From positions 1-43,809 of the forward strand of contig JAUZOD010000035.1 of the NCBI GenBank assembly GCA_030706635.1: a DNA stretch of 43,809 nt, in the 5' to 3' direction. The position numbers and the translations under genes were made by a program. Source of the stretch: Bacteroidota bacterium. GTDB lineage: Bacteria > Bacteroidota > Bacteroidia > Chitinophagales > Chitinophagaceae. Each line of letters starts with the position of its first letter. Position 1 is the stretch's first letter. Shown in pieces: positions 33,004 to 41,652 of this stretch. The notes under the pieces were generated by a model. That model searched no databases. It was not told where the DNA came from and saw only the letters and a program-made list of their open reading frames with translations.

Positions 33004-34194
33004 TCATAGGTTCAGTTTTAACCGGTCTCCAAAAATAATCATTAACTGCGCCAGGGTCTTGTTCCATTTGCTGGTGATATGATCCTGGGCCAGGAACAGT
33101 AATTTCATGAGCGCCTCTTCAGACTGGAATGCTCCCTTGGATTTGGTTACCGTTCGCAGCTGCCGGTGGAAGCCTTCAATGATATTGGTCGTGTACATGA
33201 TCCGACGGACATCTTTATTGTATTGAAAGTAGTTCGACAGCCTCGGCCAGTTCCTTCTCCAGGACTCTATCACCTTCGGATAGCGGTCACCCCAGTTCTT
33301 TTCCAACTGATCCAGATTACGCTCGGCCTGTTCTTTGGTGGCTGCTTTGTAGATCAATTGCAGATCCTTCAAAAAAGGTTTTACATCCTTCCAGGACAGA
33401 TATTTCTGCGCATTGCGTACCTGGTGTACCACGCAGAGCTGTACTTCTGTTTTTGGAAAAATCGTCTCGATCGCTTCTGCAAATCCATTCAGATTATCGA
33501 TGCAGGCAATCAGGATATCTTCCACGCCCCGGTTATGCAGATCGGTCAGCACCTGAAGCCAGAAGCGGGATCCTTCACTTTCTCCGATATACATGCCCAG
33601 CAGTTCTTTGAAGCCTTCCTGGTTTACTCCGATAATGCAGTAAACAGCCCGGCTCACCACCCTTCCTTCATGCCGGACCTTGTAATGGATGGCATCCAGC
33701 CAGACAAACGGGTAAACCGCTTCCAGTGGCCGGTTACGCCAGTCCTGGATCAGGGGAAGGATCTTATCCGTTACCCGGCTGATCGTAGCCGGCGAAGCTT
33801 CCAGCCCGTACATGTCCATCAGATGATCCCGGATGTCAGAATAACTCGCTCCCCTCGCATACAGCGCAATGATCTGACGGTCCAGATCGACACCCAGCGT
33901 CTTTTGTCGTTTGGGTAAAATCTCCGGATCGAAGCTGCCATTGCGATCCCGCGGAGGCTGGATATCTACATTACCCACGGGCGTCTTCACGCGCTTTTTT
34001 CCTTTCCCGTTCTTCCGGTTGGGGCTGTCTCCCGATTCAATATGGGCTTCCAGCTCCCCATCCATGGCTTCTTCCAGGAACTCTTTCAGCAGTGGTGTGA
34101 ATACTCCGTCGCGACCCAATAGGGTGTCGCCCTTCTTGATACGTTCTGCAGCATCCTTCTTGAATGCTTCAAAATCAAAATTTGTCTTTTCCAT
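33004..34194 (-). CDS. IS256-family transposase
   Basis: The 396-residue protein is a complete IS256/mutator-type DDE transposase. The first Asp is in VWLDAIHYKVR, the second in IACIDNLNGF, and the Glu in TNIIEGFHRQLR, with the family helical insert CVVHQVRNAQKY between. The N-terminal part KTPVGNVDIQPPRDR is typical. It cuts and joins the element ends. The frame has no stops or shifts, so activity is possible. Confidence 0.95.
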   Translation of the reverse strand: MEKTNFDFEAFKKDAAERIKKGDTLLGRDGVFTPLLKEFLEEAMDGELEAHIESGDSPNRKNGKGKKRVKTPVGNVDIQPPRDRNGSFDPEILPKRQKTLGVDLDRQIIALYARGASYSDIRDHLMDMYGLEASPATISRVTDKILPLIQDWRNRPLEAVYPFVWLDAIHYKVRHEGRVVSRAVYCIIGVNQEGFKELLGMYIGESEGSRFWLQVLTDLHNRGVEDILIACIDNLNGFAEAIETIFPKTEVQLCVVHQVRNAQKYLSWKDVKPFLKDLQLIYKAATKEQAERNLDQLEKNWGDRYPKVIESWRRNWPRLSNYFQYNKDVRRIMYTTNIIEGFHRQLRTVTKSKGAFQSEEALMKLLFLAQDHITSKWNKTLAQLMIIFGDRLKLNL

Positions 34195-34221
34195 ATTTGT
34201 ATCTGTTTAAAATTACTAATT

Positions 34222-34401
34222 TTAAACTGACACAGTTTTTGGAACACTCTCAAGCAAACCGGCATTTATCATCGCAGTTTGATAGCTCACATGCTCATAG
34301 TTTTCGTTTAACATCGCGAAGATTTGAAAACCAGGGGAAATAATCTTCGGAAACTGGCCGGATATCCAAGACAATGGAAAATCCGGGTCTCCATAGTCAA
34401 C
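34222..34401 (-). pseudogene. Open stretch in frame after groEL, cut by the IS end
   Basis: Directly after the groEL TGA the same frame stays open for 59 codons into the IS inverted repeat. It reads VDYGDPDFPLSWISGQFPKI, then ISPGFQIFAML, NENYEHVSYQTAMINAGLLE and SVP. The composition is protein-like, but no ATG stands at its beginning and I do not recognise the family. It may be what remains of a gene broken by the IS or an earlier deletion. An ATG inside (MLNENYEHV) would give only 30 residues. Confidence 0.35.
34226..34238 (+). repeat. IS256 right terminal inverted repeat
   Basis: ACTGACACAGTTT, the complement of the left end at 32902-32914 over 13 bases. Confidence 0.8.
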
Positions 34402-36024
34402 TCATAACATATCCGGGGCAATGTCTGGTGTTCTATCATTCTTTTTCTCCGGTCTTTTGACTATTACACATTCCGTCGTAATAAACATCCCTGCCACAGA
34501 AGCCGCATATTCTAATGCAAGACGACTGACCTTTACCGGGTCAATTATGCCTGTCTCCAGCAGGTGTTCAAATTTTTCCGTTTTGGCATTAAAGCCAAAA
34601 TCATTTTCACCTGCCTTAACTTTTTGCAGGATCTCTGATGGCTCCAGACCTCCATTGAGTAAAATCCGCTTCAATGGCTCTTCCAGCGCCTTGCGAAGAA
34701 TCTTCAGGCCTACAAACTGATCATCATTAAGGTCCTGAATCTGCTCCAGCTCAGGCAAGCAGCGCAGATAGGCCACTCCGCCGCCTGGTACAATCCCTTC
34801 TTCCATTGCCGCACGGGTGGCATTGAGGGCGTCATCCACAATATCTTTCTTAATATTCAGCTCGATTTCTGAAGAAGCACCTACGTACACGATTGCCACA
34901 CCGCCCGTCAGCTTTGCCAGCCGCTCCTGCAATTTTTCCTTATCATAATCGGAGTTAGTGTTTTTCAACTGTTCCCGGATCTGTGCGATAGCGGCTTCAA
35001 TTCCTTTTTTGTCTCCTGCGCCTCCGACGACGGTCGTTTTATCTTTAGTAACAATGACTTTATTACACCTCCCAAGATTCGATATATCCGCATTTTCCAG
35101 CTTTAATCCTTTTTCTTCGGATATGACGGTGCCGCCGGTGAGCACGGCAATATCTTCCAGCATTTCCTTGCGGCGATCACCAAACCCGGGAGCCTTAACA
35201 GCCGCCACCTTTATTACACCCCTTAGTTTGTTTACTACCAATACCGCCAATGCCTCTCCGTCAACATCTTCTGCTATTATGAGCAGCGGCTCGTTAGCCT
35301 GCGAAATTTTGTCAAGTAACGGGATCATTTCTTTCATCCCCGAGATTTTTTTATCGTAAAGAAGGATATAAGGGTTCTCATAGACTACATTCATCTTTTC
35401 GGGATTAGTGATGAAATATGCAGAAAGATATCCCCGGTCGAATTGCATGCCTTCCACGACCTCCACATAGGTCTCAAAACCTTTCGCTTCTTCTATCGTG
35501 ATTACGCCTTCCTTACCCGCTTTGCGCATGGCGTCCGCGATCAATTTCCCTATTTCCGGGTTATTCCCAGCCGATATGGATGCCACCTGCTCAATCCTGG
35601 CGCTATCGGTGCTGACGGGAACAGCCATCTTTTTTAGTTTGGCCGTGACCAGTTGCGTTCCCTTATCGATGCCGCTTTTTATATCCATTGGATTCATGCC
35701 GGCCTCCACCTTTTTTAAAGCGCCATCTATCAGTGTCTGGGCCAGCAGGGTGGCAGTTGTGGTTCCATCTCCTGCTGACTCTGCAATACGAATTGCGGCA
35801 TCCCGCACCATCTTTACACCCAATTCTTCCACGGGGTCTTCCAGTTCGATTTGTTTGGCCACTGTTACGCCGTCACAAGACATTTGCGGCGAACCGTCCA
35901 TTTTTTCAAAGACTACGTTTCTTCCTCTTGGTCCCAGTGTTATGATTACCGCTTTTGCCAGCCGGTCTACCCCGGATTTTAATTTTTTCCGGGCATCCAG
36001 ATCATAATCAATTTGCTTTGACAT
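34402..36024 (-). CDS. groEL: Chaperonin GroEL (paralogue without groES)
   Basis: The protein of about 540 residues has the chaperonin signatures: [12 protein letters not shown] and [12 protein letters not shown] near the N-terminus, the apical-domain block with [12 protein letters not shown], and [16 protein letters not shown] towards the end. The C-terminus is [15 protein letters not shown] without the usual GGM-rich tail, and the apical-domain sequence has unusual replacements. No groES lies nearby. It is probably a second, specialised GroEL that relies on a GroES encoded elsewhere. The start is the second of two ATGs (36030 and 36024), matching MSKQIDYD-type beginnings. It is last in a five-gene minus-strand operon with FtsH. 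Confidence 0.92.
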   Translation of the reverse strand: MSKQIDYDLDARKKLKSGVDRLAKAVIITLGPRGRNVVFEKMDGSPQMSCDGVTVAKQIELEDPVEELGVKMVRDAAIRIAESAGDGTTTATLLAQTLIDGALKKVEAGMNPMDIKSGIDKGTQLVTAKLKKMAVPVSTDSARIEQVASISAGNNPEIGKLIADAMRKAGKEGVITIEEAKGFETYVEVVEGMQFDRGYLSAYFITNPEKMNVVYENPYILLYDKKISGMKEMIPLLDKISQANEPLLIIAEDVDGEALAVLVVNKLRGVIKVAAVKAPGFGDRRKEMLEDIAVLTGGTVISEEKGLKLENADISNLGRCNKVIVTKDKTTVVGGAGDKKGIEAAIAQIREQLKNTNSDYDKEKLQERLAKLTGGVAIVYVGASSEIELNIKKDIVDDALNATRAAMEEGIVPGGGVAYLRCLPELEQIQDLNDDQFVGLKILRKALEEPLKRILLNGGLEPSEILQKVKAGENDFGFNAKTEKFEHLLETGIIDPVKVSRLALEYAASVAGMFITTECVIVKRPEKKNDRTPDIAPDML

Positions 36025-36076
36025 AATCATTTCATTTTGCGTTATTATTATCCATTTTTTAATTCATGACCTTTTA

Positions 36077-36346
36077 TTATGCTATCGGTGGAACCTGCCA
36101 TCTTTTTAACCGGGGCAACATGTTAATCGATTGTTGAATGATATTATCCGGCAGGTTCTGCTTCTTCATTTCAGCCTGCGCAATTTCTTTCATTCGATCC
36201 AGCGTCATCCCGGGATCAGTAAATGCACCGTCTTTGTAACAGTACCTACAATATATGTCGCTTTTTGAGCCGTCTTTTTCAGTTCCGCGGTCTTCCATAT
36301 TATCAATTGGCAACGTGCAACTCTGACAGAATTTTTGGGGTTCCAT
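36077..36346 (-). CDS. Putative zinc-ribbon protein
   Basis: The 89-residue protein has two CxxC pairs: FCQSCTLPIDN near the start and YCRYCYKDGAF about 30 residues later, which can bind one zinc. A C-terminal helical part (MTLDRMKEIAQAEMKKQNLP) follows. This is the pattern of the small 'putative zinc ribbon' family. The longer frame begins at a TTG at 36370; I prefer the ATG at 36346, 27 bases after ftsH. It lies between ftsH and groEL, which hints at a link to proteostasis. Confidence 0.8.
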   Translation of the reverse strand: MEPQKFCQSCTLPIDNMEDRGTEKDGSKSDIYCRYCYKDGAFTDPGMTLDRMKEIAQAEMKKQNLPDNIIQQSINMLPRLKRWQVPPIA

Positions 36347-36373
36347 ATCGAGATGTTTTATGTTTAACAATGT

Positions 36374-38365
36374 TTAGGTGAGGGCCGCAATCGTCCTGTT
36401 TTCAGCTTTTGCCAAGGCAATAGCCGGTATATCTTCGGGTCGTTTACCGAGAACTCCTTCAATATCCTCTTTAAATATGGTTTCCTTCTTCAACAGCAAC
36501 TCGGCAAGCCGGTTCAATGATTCCCTGTTTTGTTGCAGGATCTCTTTACCGTGCTGATAAGCATCATTTACCAGTTTTCTCACCTCTTCGTCGATCAGTT
36601 TGCCGGTTTCCTCGCTAAAAGGTTTCTGAATACCCATATCTCTCTGCCCCGTCGAGTCATAATAGCTGATATTGCCGATTTTTTTATTAAAGCCGTAATA
36701 CACGACCATCATATACGCATTCCTTGTCGCTTTTTCCAGGTCATCCAATGCGCCTGACGAGACTTCCCCGAATACTACTTCTTCAGCTGCCCTGCCTGCT
36801 AACGTTGCGCATAAATATTCTGTAAATGCGGATTCACTCCGCAATTGTTTTTCTTCCGGCAAATACCAGGCGGCTCCCAGTGATCTGCCCCGTGGAATGA
36901 TAGAGACTTTTATTAAAGGGTCAATGCGTTTCAGCAGCCAGCTCACTATCGCATGACCCGATTCATGATAAGCGATTATTCTTTTTTCTTCGGGTGATAT
37001 GATCTTACTCTTTCTTTCCACGCCTGCAACCACCCTGTCGATGGCATCCAGGAAATCCTGCCGGCCCACTTTTTCTTTTTTCTTCCGGGCGGCAATTAAG
37101 GCAGATTCATTACAGATGTTTGCGATGTCGGCGCCTGAGGATCCCGGGGTTTGCGCAGCCAGGAAATGCGGATCAATAGTATCGTCTGTTAGCAGTGGCC
37201 GCAAATGAACTTTGAAAATATCCTCCCTTTCCTTCATATTGGGAAGCTCCAGATAAATGTGCCTGTCAAATCTTCCGGGACGGAGCAAGGCCGGATCCAG
37301 CATATCAGCCCTGTTTGTAGCAGCCAGCACGATCACCCCCGTGTTGGTACCAAAGCCATCCATTTCTGTCAACAACTGGTTAAGGGTGCTTTCTCTTTCG
37401 TCATTTGCACCACTCAGGAAAGCGCCTTTACCCCTTGACCTTCCGATAGCATCAATCTCATCTATAAAAACAATACACGGTGCCTTCTCCTTGGCTTTCT
37501 TAAAAAGATCCCGGACTCTCGAAGCTCCGACACCCACAAACATCTCGACGAATTCAGAACCCGAAATAGTGAAGAAGGGAACCTCTGCTTCACCCGCTAC
37601 AGCCTTAGCTAATAAGGTTTTTCCCGTTCCGGGTGGGCCAACCAGAATGACTCCCTTCGGAATTTTCGCGCCCAGCCTGGTAAAGGATTTCGGAGATTTT
37701 AGAAAGTCCACAATCTCTTTTATCTCCATTTCCGCTTCTTCCAGACCGGCGACATCATTAAAAGTGATACTGCTTTTTTCTTTCCCGATCAACGTGGCAT
37801 TTGATCTTCCGAAATTAAAAACAGATGAACCGCCTGCTCCTGTACCGGCTCCTCCCATTGATCCCCGCAAAAAATAATTCATTAGTAAGAAAAGTAAAAC
37901 GAACGGTATTAGCCAGCCGGCAATACTCCACAACGAATTGCCTTCTTTCTCATAGGTCACAGGAATCATTTCACCTGCAGGAAAATCTTTCTCCGCTTCC
38001 TCGAGTTTGCGTTCAAATGACTCCACTGATCCTATATTAAAATAATAGTGTGGCCTGGCGCTAATGCCTTCGCCAGGTTTGAGCACCTCTTTAAACATGC
38101 TGTCATTGGCAAAACTGCCTTTAATGTATACTTCCACCTTCTCACCGTTGACAATTACCATTTTTTCAACTGCCTTACGATCGAGCATAGTCGTTTTAAA
38201 CTGCTGCCAGTTGATTTCTTTTGCAGGATAAGAATTATTAGTCAACGAAGGGATCACTAGCGCGGCCAGCAGAAATGCAGCTAGCCACCACCATTGAGGT
38301 CCTTTTTTTGAATCATTAGACTTTTTAGAATTTGACTCAGCCCGGCTATTATGGGGATTATTCAT
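36374..38365 (-). CDS. ftsH: ATP-dependent zinc metalloprotease FtsH
   Basis: The 663-residue protein has two N-terminal membrane helices (about residues 27-44 and 146-166) with a periplasmic loop between. The AAA domain has Walker A GPPGTGKT, Walker [13 protein letters not shown] and the arginine-finger block [12 protein letters not shown]. The peptidase domain has zinc motif HESGH and a third-ligand Asp in [10 protein letters not shown]. It degrades membrane and unstable cytoplasmic proteins. It is probably a second FtsH, because it sits in a stress operon with GroEL. It is third of five minus-strand genes. Confidence 0.94.
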   Translation of the reverse strand: MNNPHNSRAESNSKKSNDSKKGPQWWWLAAFLLAALVIPSLTNNSYPAKEINWQQFKTTMLDRKAVEKMVIVNGEKVEVYIKGSFANDSMFKEVLKPGEGISARPHYYFNIGSVESFERKLEEAEKDFPAGEMIPVTYEKEGNSLWSIAGWLIPFVLLFLLMNYFLRGSMGGAGTGAGGSSVFNFGRSNATLIGKEKSSITFNDVAGLEEAEMEIKEIVDFLKSPKSFTRLGAKIPKGVILVGPPGTGKTLLAKAVAGEAEVPFFTISGSEFVEMFVGVGASRVRDLFKKAKEKAPCIVFIDEIDAIGRSRGKGAFLSGANDERESTLNQLLTEMDGFGTNTGVIVLAATNRADMLDPALLRPGRFDRHIYLELPNMKEREDIFKVHLRPLLTDDTIDPHFLAAQTPGSSGADIANICNESALIAARKKKEKVGRQDFLDAIDRVVAGVERKSKIISPEEKRIIAYHESGHAIVSWLLKRIDPLIKVSIIPRGRSLGAAWYLPEEKQLRSESAFTEYLCATLAGRAAEEVVFGEVSSGALDDLEKATRNAYMMVVYYGFNKKIGNISYYDSTGQRDMGIQKPFSEETGKLIDEEVRKLVNDAYQHGKEILQQNRESLNRLAELLLKKETIFKEDIEGVLGKRPEDIPAIALAKAENRTIAALT

Positions 38366-38429
38366 TCAGTAAAATTTATGCGAACCCAGCTTCCCAAAAG
38401 CGTCTGTTGCTATTCCCATGGCAAAAGAA

Positions 38430-39062
38430 TCATCCCGCTTTCCTCAGTTCTCTTAGTTTGTCGAGATAGAACATCACTTGTTCATCAGTCACCTGCGTGA
38501 AGTCTTCATAAAAAGCACCCACACCGTAGAATTCTTCGGGGCTCACTACCGTTACTACCTCATCTACTTCTTTCGATAATTTCCGGATGGCGCTCTTTGA
38601 TGCCACCGGAACACCAACAATAATTTTGCCCGGCTTGCTTTTCCGCAATACATGTACGGTGCCCAGGATGGTATTGCCTGTTGCGATACCGTCGTCAATT
38701 ACGATCACCGTCTTTCCCTCCAGATTCTCCGGCTCTTTATCGCCCATGAACCTTCTATACATCTCTTTCAACCGGATGCGGATATCCTGTAATTCCTGCT
38801 GAATGTATTGCTCTGAAACATTTTCATGGGGTATAACGAAATAATCTGTGAGACTAGCGGCGCCGATAGCGTACTCCTTGTTCATGGGATGGCCAATTTT
38901 TTTGGTAAGGACGACTTCGATAGGCAATCCCAATTCTCTTGCTACCACATAGGCGACTGGTATACCTCCGCGAGGCACAGCCAATACTACTCCGGGGTCA
39001 TCCTTATATTTCGTCAGTTTGGCTGCCAGCAACAGGCCTGCTTCTATTCTGTCTTTAAACAT
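38430..39062 (-). CDS. Phosphoribosyltransferase domain protein
   Basis: The 210-residue protein has the type I PRTase PRPP-binding motif VIVIDDGIATGNTI and an upstream LAVPRGGIPVAYVVARELG block. This family is often a neighbour of, or fused to, a dienelactone-hydrolase-like protein in stress loci, as here (38-base gap). Its substrate is unknown. The active-site pair of acidic residues, DD, is intact. Confidence 0.88.
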   Translation of the reverse strand: MFKDRIEAGLLLAAKLTKYKDDPGVVLAVPRGGIPVAYVVARELGLPIEVVLTKKIGHPMNKEYAIGAASLTDYFVIPHENVSEQYIQQELQDIRIRLKEMYRRFMGDKEPENLEGKTVIVIDDGIATGNTILGTVHVLRKSKPGKIIVGVPVASKSAIRKLSKEVDEVVTVVSPEEFYGVGAFYEDFTQVTDEQVMFYLDKLRELRKAG

Positions 39063-39100
39063 TGGGAAAGATTTATAACTTCAGTGGGTGCTTTTACTAT

Positions 39101-39760
39101 CTATTTTGTTATGGATACTGGTTTTAGATATGCTTCGAACCATGCTGATGCCAGCTTCGCCACCTCATCCAGTTTCCCCCGTTCTTCGAACAGATGAGTA
39201 GCCCCGTCTACTACCACCAATTCCTTATGGCACCGCAGTTCTTTAAGGGCCTGCTTATTTAGTTCCAGCACCTCTGTGTCAAGGCTTCCTACAATGCATA
39301 AAACCGGCGCTTTCACAGCCTTCAAAGCGTTCAGGGACGCGAGGTCGGGACGTCCGCCTCTGGAAACGACTGCTCCAACCTGTTCAAGCCCCGCAGCAGC
39401 CTGCAATGCAGATGCTGCGCCGGTACTGGCGCCAAAATACCCGATGCGGCAATTCTTCGCAGCGGGAACTCTTTCCAGCCACTCCGTCGCTCCCTTTAGT
39501 CTTTTAGTCAGCAATTCGATATTAAAGCGATTCTGATACTGATTGTCTTCCTCTGGTGTAAGCAGATCCAGCAGCAATGTGCCAAAATTTCTTTCACGAA
39601 GGTATGCGGCTACCTGCTGGTTACGGGTACTGAACCGGCTGCTGCCGCTGCCATGGGAAAATACAATTATCGCTTTTGCGTCAGGAGGAATAAATAACTC
39701 GCCGCCGAGGCCCGCTTGACCAACCTGTATAGTCACTTCTTTATGAAAGATTTTATCCAT
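39101..39760 (-). CDS. Alpha/beta hydrolase, dienelactone hydrolase-like
   Basis: The 219-residue protein has an alpha/beta-hydrolase fold: FSHGSGSSRFSTRN near residue 33 for the oxyanion area, GYFGASTGAASALQAA carrying a nucleophile in GxSxG (Ser in GAST), LCIVGSLDTEV with an Asp, and a late His in GATHLFEE. It is probably a small esterase or hydrolase. It heads the hydrolase-PRT-FtsH-zinc ribbon-GroEL operon and follows a promoter with two FNR-type boxes. Confidence 0.86.
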   Translation of the reverse strand: MDKIFHKEVTIQVGQAGLGGELFIPPDAKAIIVFSHGSGSSRFSTRNQQVAAYLRERNFGTLLLDLLTPEEDNQYQNRFNIELLTKRLKGATEWLERVPAAKNCRIGYFGASTGAASALQAAAGLEQVGAVVSRGGRPDLASLNALKAVKAPVLCIVGSLDTEVLELNKQALKELRCHKELVVVDGATHLFEERGKLDEVAKLASAWFEAYLKPVSITK

Positions 39761-39831
39761 AACGCCTGATTTTTATCCGGCTGTTGCATTAGGTGAAAGA
39801 CTGTTGCGGCTTTTCCCTTTCTTTATTGTTG

Positions 39832-39897
39832 TAAATGTACCGGTGCCGGTACACCTGAAAAATGACTACTATCAAAAACACATCTGACAATAGTCAT
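39832..39897 (-). promoter_or_regulatory. Tandem FNR-type boxes and -7 element for the hydrolase-ftsH-groEL operon
   Basis: Minus strand: ATGAC-TATT-GTCAG (39897-39884) and TTGAT-AGTA-GTCAT (39875-39862), then TACATTTA (39839-39832). Box centres lie exactly 55 and 33 bp from the -7 centre, and 22 bp from one another. An inverted repeat of 8-base arms, TGTACCGG-TG-CCGGTACA at 39836-39853, covers the region just upstream of the -7 element. On the plus strand TCACTTTG (39920-39927) lies 33 bp from the outer box, towards cdsA. Confidence 0.7.
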
Positions 39898-40008
39898 GGT
39901 TTTCCGGTACTGAATGAATTCACTTTGTGGATGTTAATTATAAGTCCGTTCGTACATGGGTATATGGACCGGATCTTCAATAAAAAATAATGAACCCTGG
40001 CGGCAAAA

Positions 40009-40842
40009 ATGAAAGGCCACAGTGCTATAAAGAAGCGGGGCGTAACCGGAATAATCCTGGTGCTGCTTATTAGCCTTTCCATTTGCAAAGGACAGAATAC
40101 CTTTATTTTTTTACTTTTGATCCTAAATCTGCTGGCAATTCTTGAATTTTATCAATTGTTTTTCCGTGCCGGAGTTATGCCACGGGTAACGATGGGTTCG
40201 ATCTTATCCACATGCATTTTAATGACTGTTGCAGTTGTTGTTACCGGGGTGGCAGTTTCAACTATTTACCTGATAAACATTCCTCTTGTGTCCGGAATTT
40301 TTATCTCGGAGTTATACCGAAAGGCTAAGAATCCGTTTCATGACCTCGCTTTCACTTTCCTGGGCATCTTTATGGTCACCATTCCTCTTTGCCTGTTTGT
40401 GACGATCGCCTTTTTACCCGTCCATTCCGGAAAGTATCACGCACAAATAATTTTGGGATACTTTTTCATTCTTTGGGCAAGTGACACGGCCGCCTATCTT
40501 ATTGGCAGCGCCTTTGGAAAACACGCCTTGTTTCCCCGGGTGTCGCCCGGCAAGACCTGGGAAGGAAGTCTTGCTGGCGCCGCCGGTGCCTTTTTGGTAG
40601 CTTATTTTGTTTCCCGCTATTTCACTGGTCTTTCTACAACCGGCTGGACCGCTATCGCCTCCATAATAGTGATAATGGGTGGTTATGGCGACCTGATCAA
40701 ATCGCTTATCAAGCGCAGTCTTAACGTGAAGGATTCCGGAACGATCCTTCCCGGCCATGGTGGCATGCTTGACCGCTTTGATACTTTACTGGGCTCGGCG
40801 CCTTTTGTTTTTGGTTACCTGATTTTGTTTCCCTATGCGTAA
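40009..40842 (+). CDS. cdsA: Phosphatidate cytidylyltransferase (CDP-diglyceride synthase)
   Basis: The 277-residue membrane protein has about seven hydrophobic helices and the CdsA signature at the end: SPGKTWEGSLAGAAGA, then GYGDLIKSLIKRSLNVKDSG and LPGHGGMLDRFDTLLGSAP. It makes CDP-diacylglycerol from phosphatidic acid and CTP. Its last 8 bases overlap the next gene, a CDP-alcohol phosphatidyltransferase, so the two probably work in sequence. It is divergent from the hydrolase-ftsH-groEL operon. The possible plus-strand promoter is TCACTTTG at 39920. Confidence 0.9.
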   Translation: MKGHSAIKKRGVTGIILVLLISLSICKGQNTFIFLLLILNLLAILEFYQLFFRAGVMPRVTMGSILSTCILMTVAVVVTGVAVSTIYLINIPLVSGIFISELYRKAKNPFHDLAFTFLGIFMVTIPLCLFVTIAFLPVHSGKYHAQIILGYFFILWASDTAAYLIGSAFGKHALFPRVSPGKTWEGSLAGAAGAFLVAYFVSRYFTGLSTTGWTAIASIIVIMGGYGDLIKSLIKRSLNVKDSGTILPGHGGMLDRFDTLLGSAPFVFGYLILFPYA

Positions 40843-41419
40843 ACAGAGTTACTATATTGTAAATGGAATTACGCTCTATCGGTTAGTTGTATTTCCCCTG
40901 CTTATTTTGCTCATTATTTATAAGCGCTTTGACCTGTATAAATGGCTGCTGCTGGTCAGTTTCTTAACAGACGCTATAGATGGCTTTCTGGCGCGCAGGT
41001 ATAAGGTGGTAAGCGTTTTAGGGGCAAAACTCGATTCAGTAGCAGACGATCTGACCATATTATCTGTCGTAATCGGAGCTATTGTATATAAACCTGAATT
41101 CATTCGGAAGGAGATGAGTCTGATCATTATACTGCTTGGCCTTTTTGTTTTCCAAACAATTTATGCCTTTGTTCAGTATGGTAAATTAAGCAGCTTCCAT
41201 ACCTATGCAGCAAAGTTTGCCGCTATACTGCAGGGAAGTTTTCTGCTCCTGCTTTTCTTTTTGCGCGAACCGGTATACTGGCTATTTTATATAGCTGCCG
41301 TGGTGACCATTGCCGACCTGCTGGAAGAAATTATTCTGGTTTGGATCCTGCCCGAATGGACGGCTAACGTTAAAGGCATATTTTGGATTATGCGGGATAA
41401 ACGTTTAAATAAAGGTTGA
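40835..41419 (+). CDS. CDP-alcohol phosphatidyltransferase
   Basis: The 194-residue membrane protein has the family catalytic motif DGx2ARx8Gx3Dx3D, seen as DAIDGFLARRYKVVSVLGAKLDSVADD near residues 46-72, with five to six hydrophobic helices. It transfers a phosphatidyl group from CDP-diacylglycerol to an alcohol, for example glycerol phosphate or another headgroup. It overlaps cdsA by 8 bases. The alcohol acceptor is not predictable; it may be a second phosphatidylglycerol-phosphate or cardiolipin route used under stress. Confidence 0.87.
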   Translation: MRKQSYYIVNGITLYRLVVFPLLILLIIYKRFDLYKWLLLVSFLTDAIDGFLARRYKVVSVLGAKLDSVADDLTILSVVIGAIVYKPEFIRKEMSLIIILLGLFVFQTIYAFVQYGKLSSFHTYAAKFAAILQGSFLLLLFFLREPVYWLFYIAAVVTIADLLEEIILVWILPEWTANVKGIFWIMRDKRLNKG

Positions 41420-41652
41420 ACTGAATGGGCGGGATACGCTTATTCGTGCTCTGCCTTTCTCTACTTTCCGGGCATTTGCCTTGTTTGGAAACCCTTATAT
41501 ATTAAAAATCATACACTTACATCAAAACGCGGTTTCTTTTTTTTTTTTAGAAACAAGCTACCTGACATGGATAATATCGAACTTCGAAGTAGAAAAGTGG
41601 GCTATTCCGGAAGTCTAAAGCGCGGAGTTTTTTAGATCACTCATCTTCACAT
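41420..41652 (+). other. Intergenic region before the histidine kinase
   Basis: This stretch of 233 bases contains an AT-rich part, a 12-base T run at 41537-41548 region flanked by GTTTC and AGAAAC, and a 22-codon frame (41567-41635) with no clear ribosome site. No FNR-type box with a matching -7 element was found. The kinase promoter is unclear. Confidence 0.5.

Larger units (their letters stand above)
32902..34238 (-). mobile_element. IS256-family insertion sequence
   Basis: The element of about 1.34 kb carries one full-length transposase and ends in 13-base inverted repeats, AAACTGTGTCAGT at 32902-32914 and its complement at 34226-34238. Length and layout fit IS256. I see no 8-9 base direct repeat in the flanks (GTATTTCAT on the left, TTGGAACAC on the right), so one flank has probably changed since insertion. 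The transposase is intact, so the element could still be active. Confidence 0.85.

Noticed and set aside
32884-34242. TTTTTGG on both sides of the IS as its target duplication
   Set aside because: The left copy is 11 bases away from the inverted repeat and belongs to the terminator, and the right copy overlaps the right repeat, so they do not flank the element as a duplication would.
34402-36024. GroEL read-through to make an extended C-terminus
   Set aside because: The frame after the TGA is open, but nothing suggests stop-codon read-through; a gene remnant is simpler.
41567-41635. 22-residue frame before the histidine kinase
   Set aside because: No ribosome site, no recognisable sequence and no promoter; probably chance.
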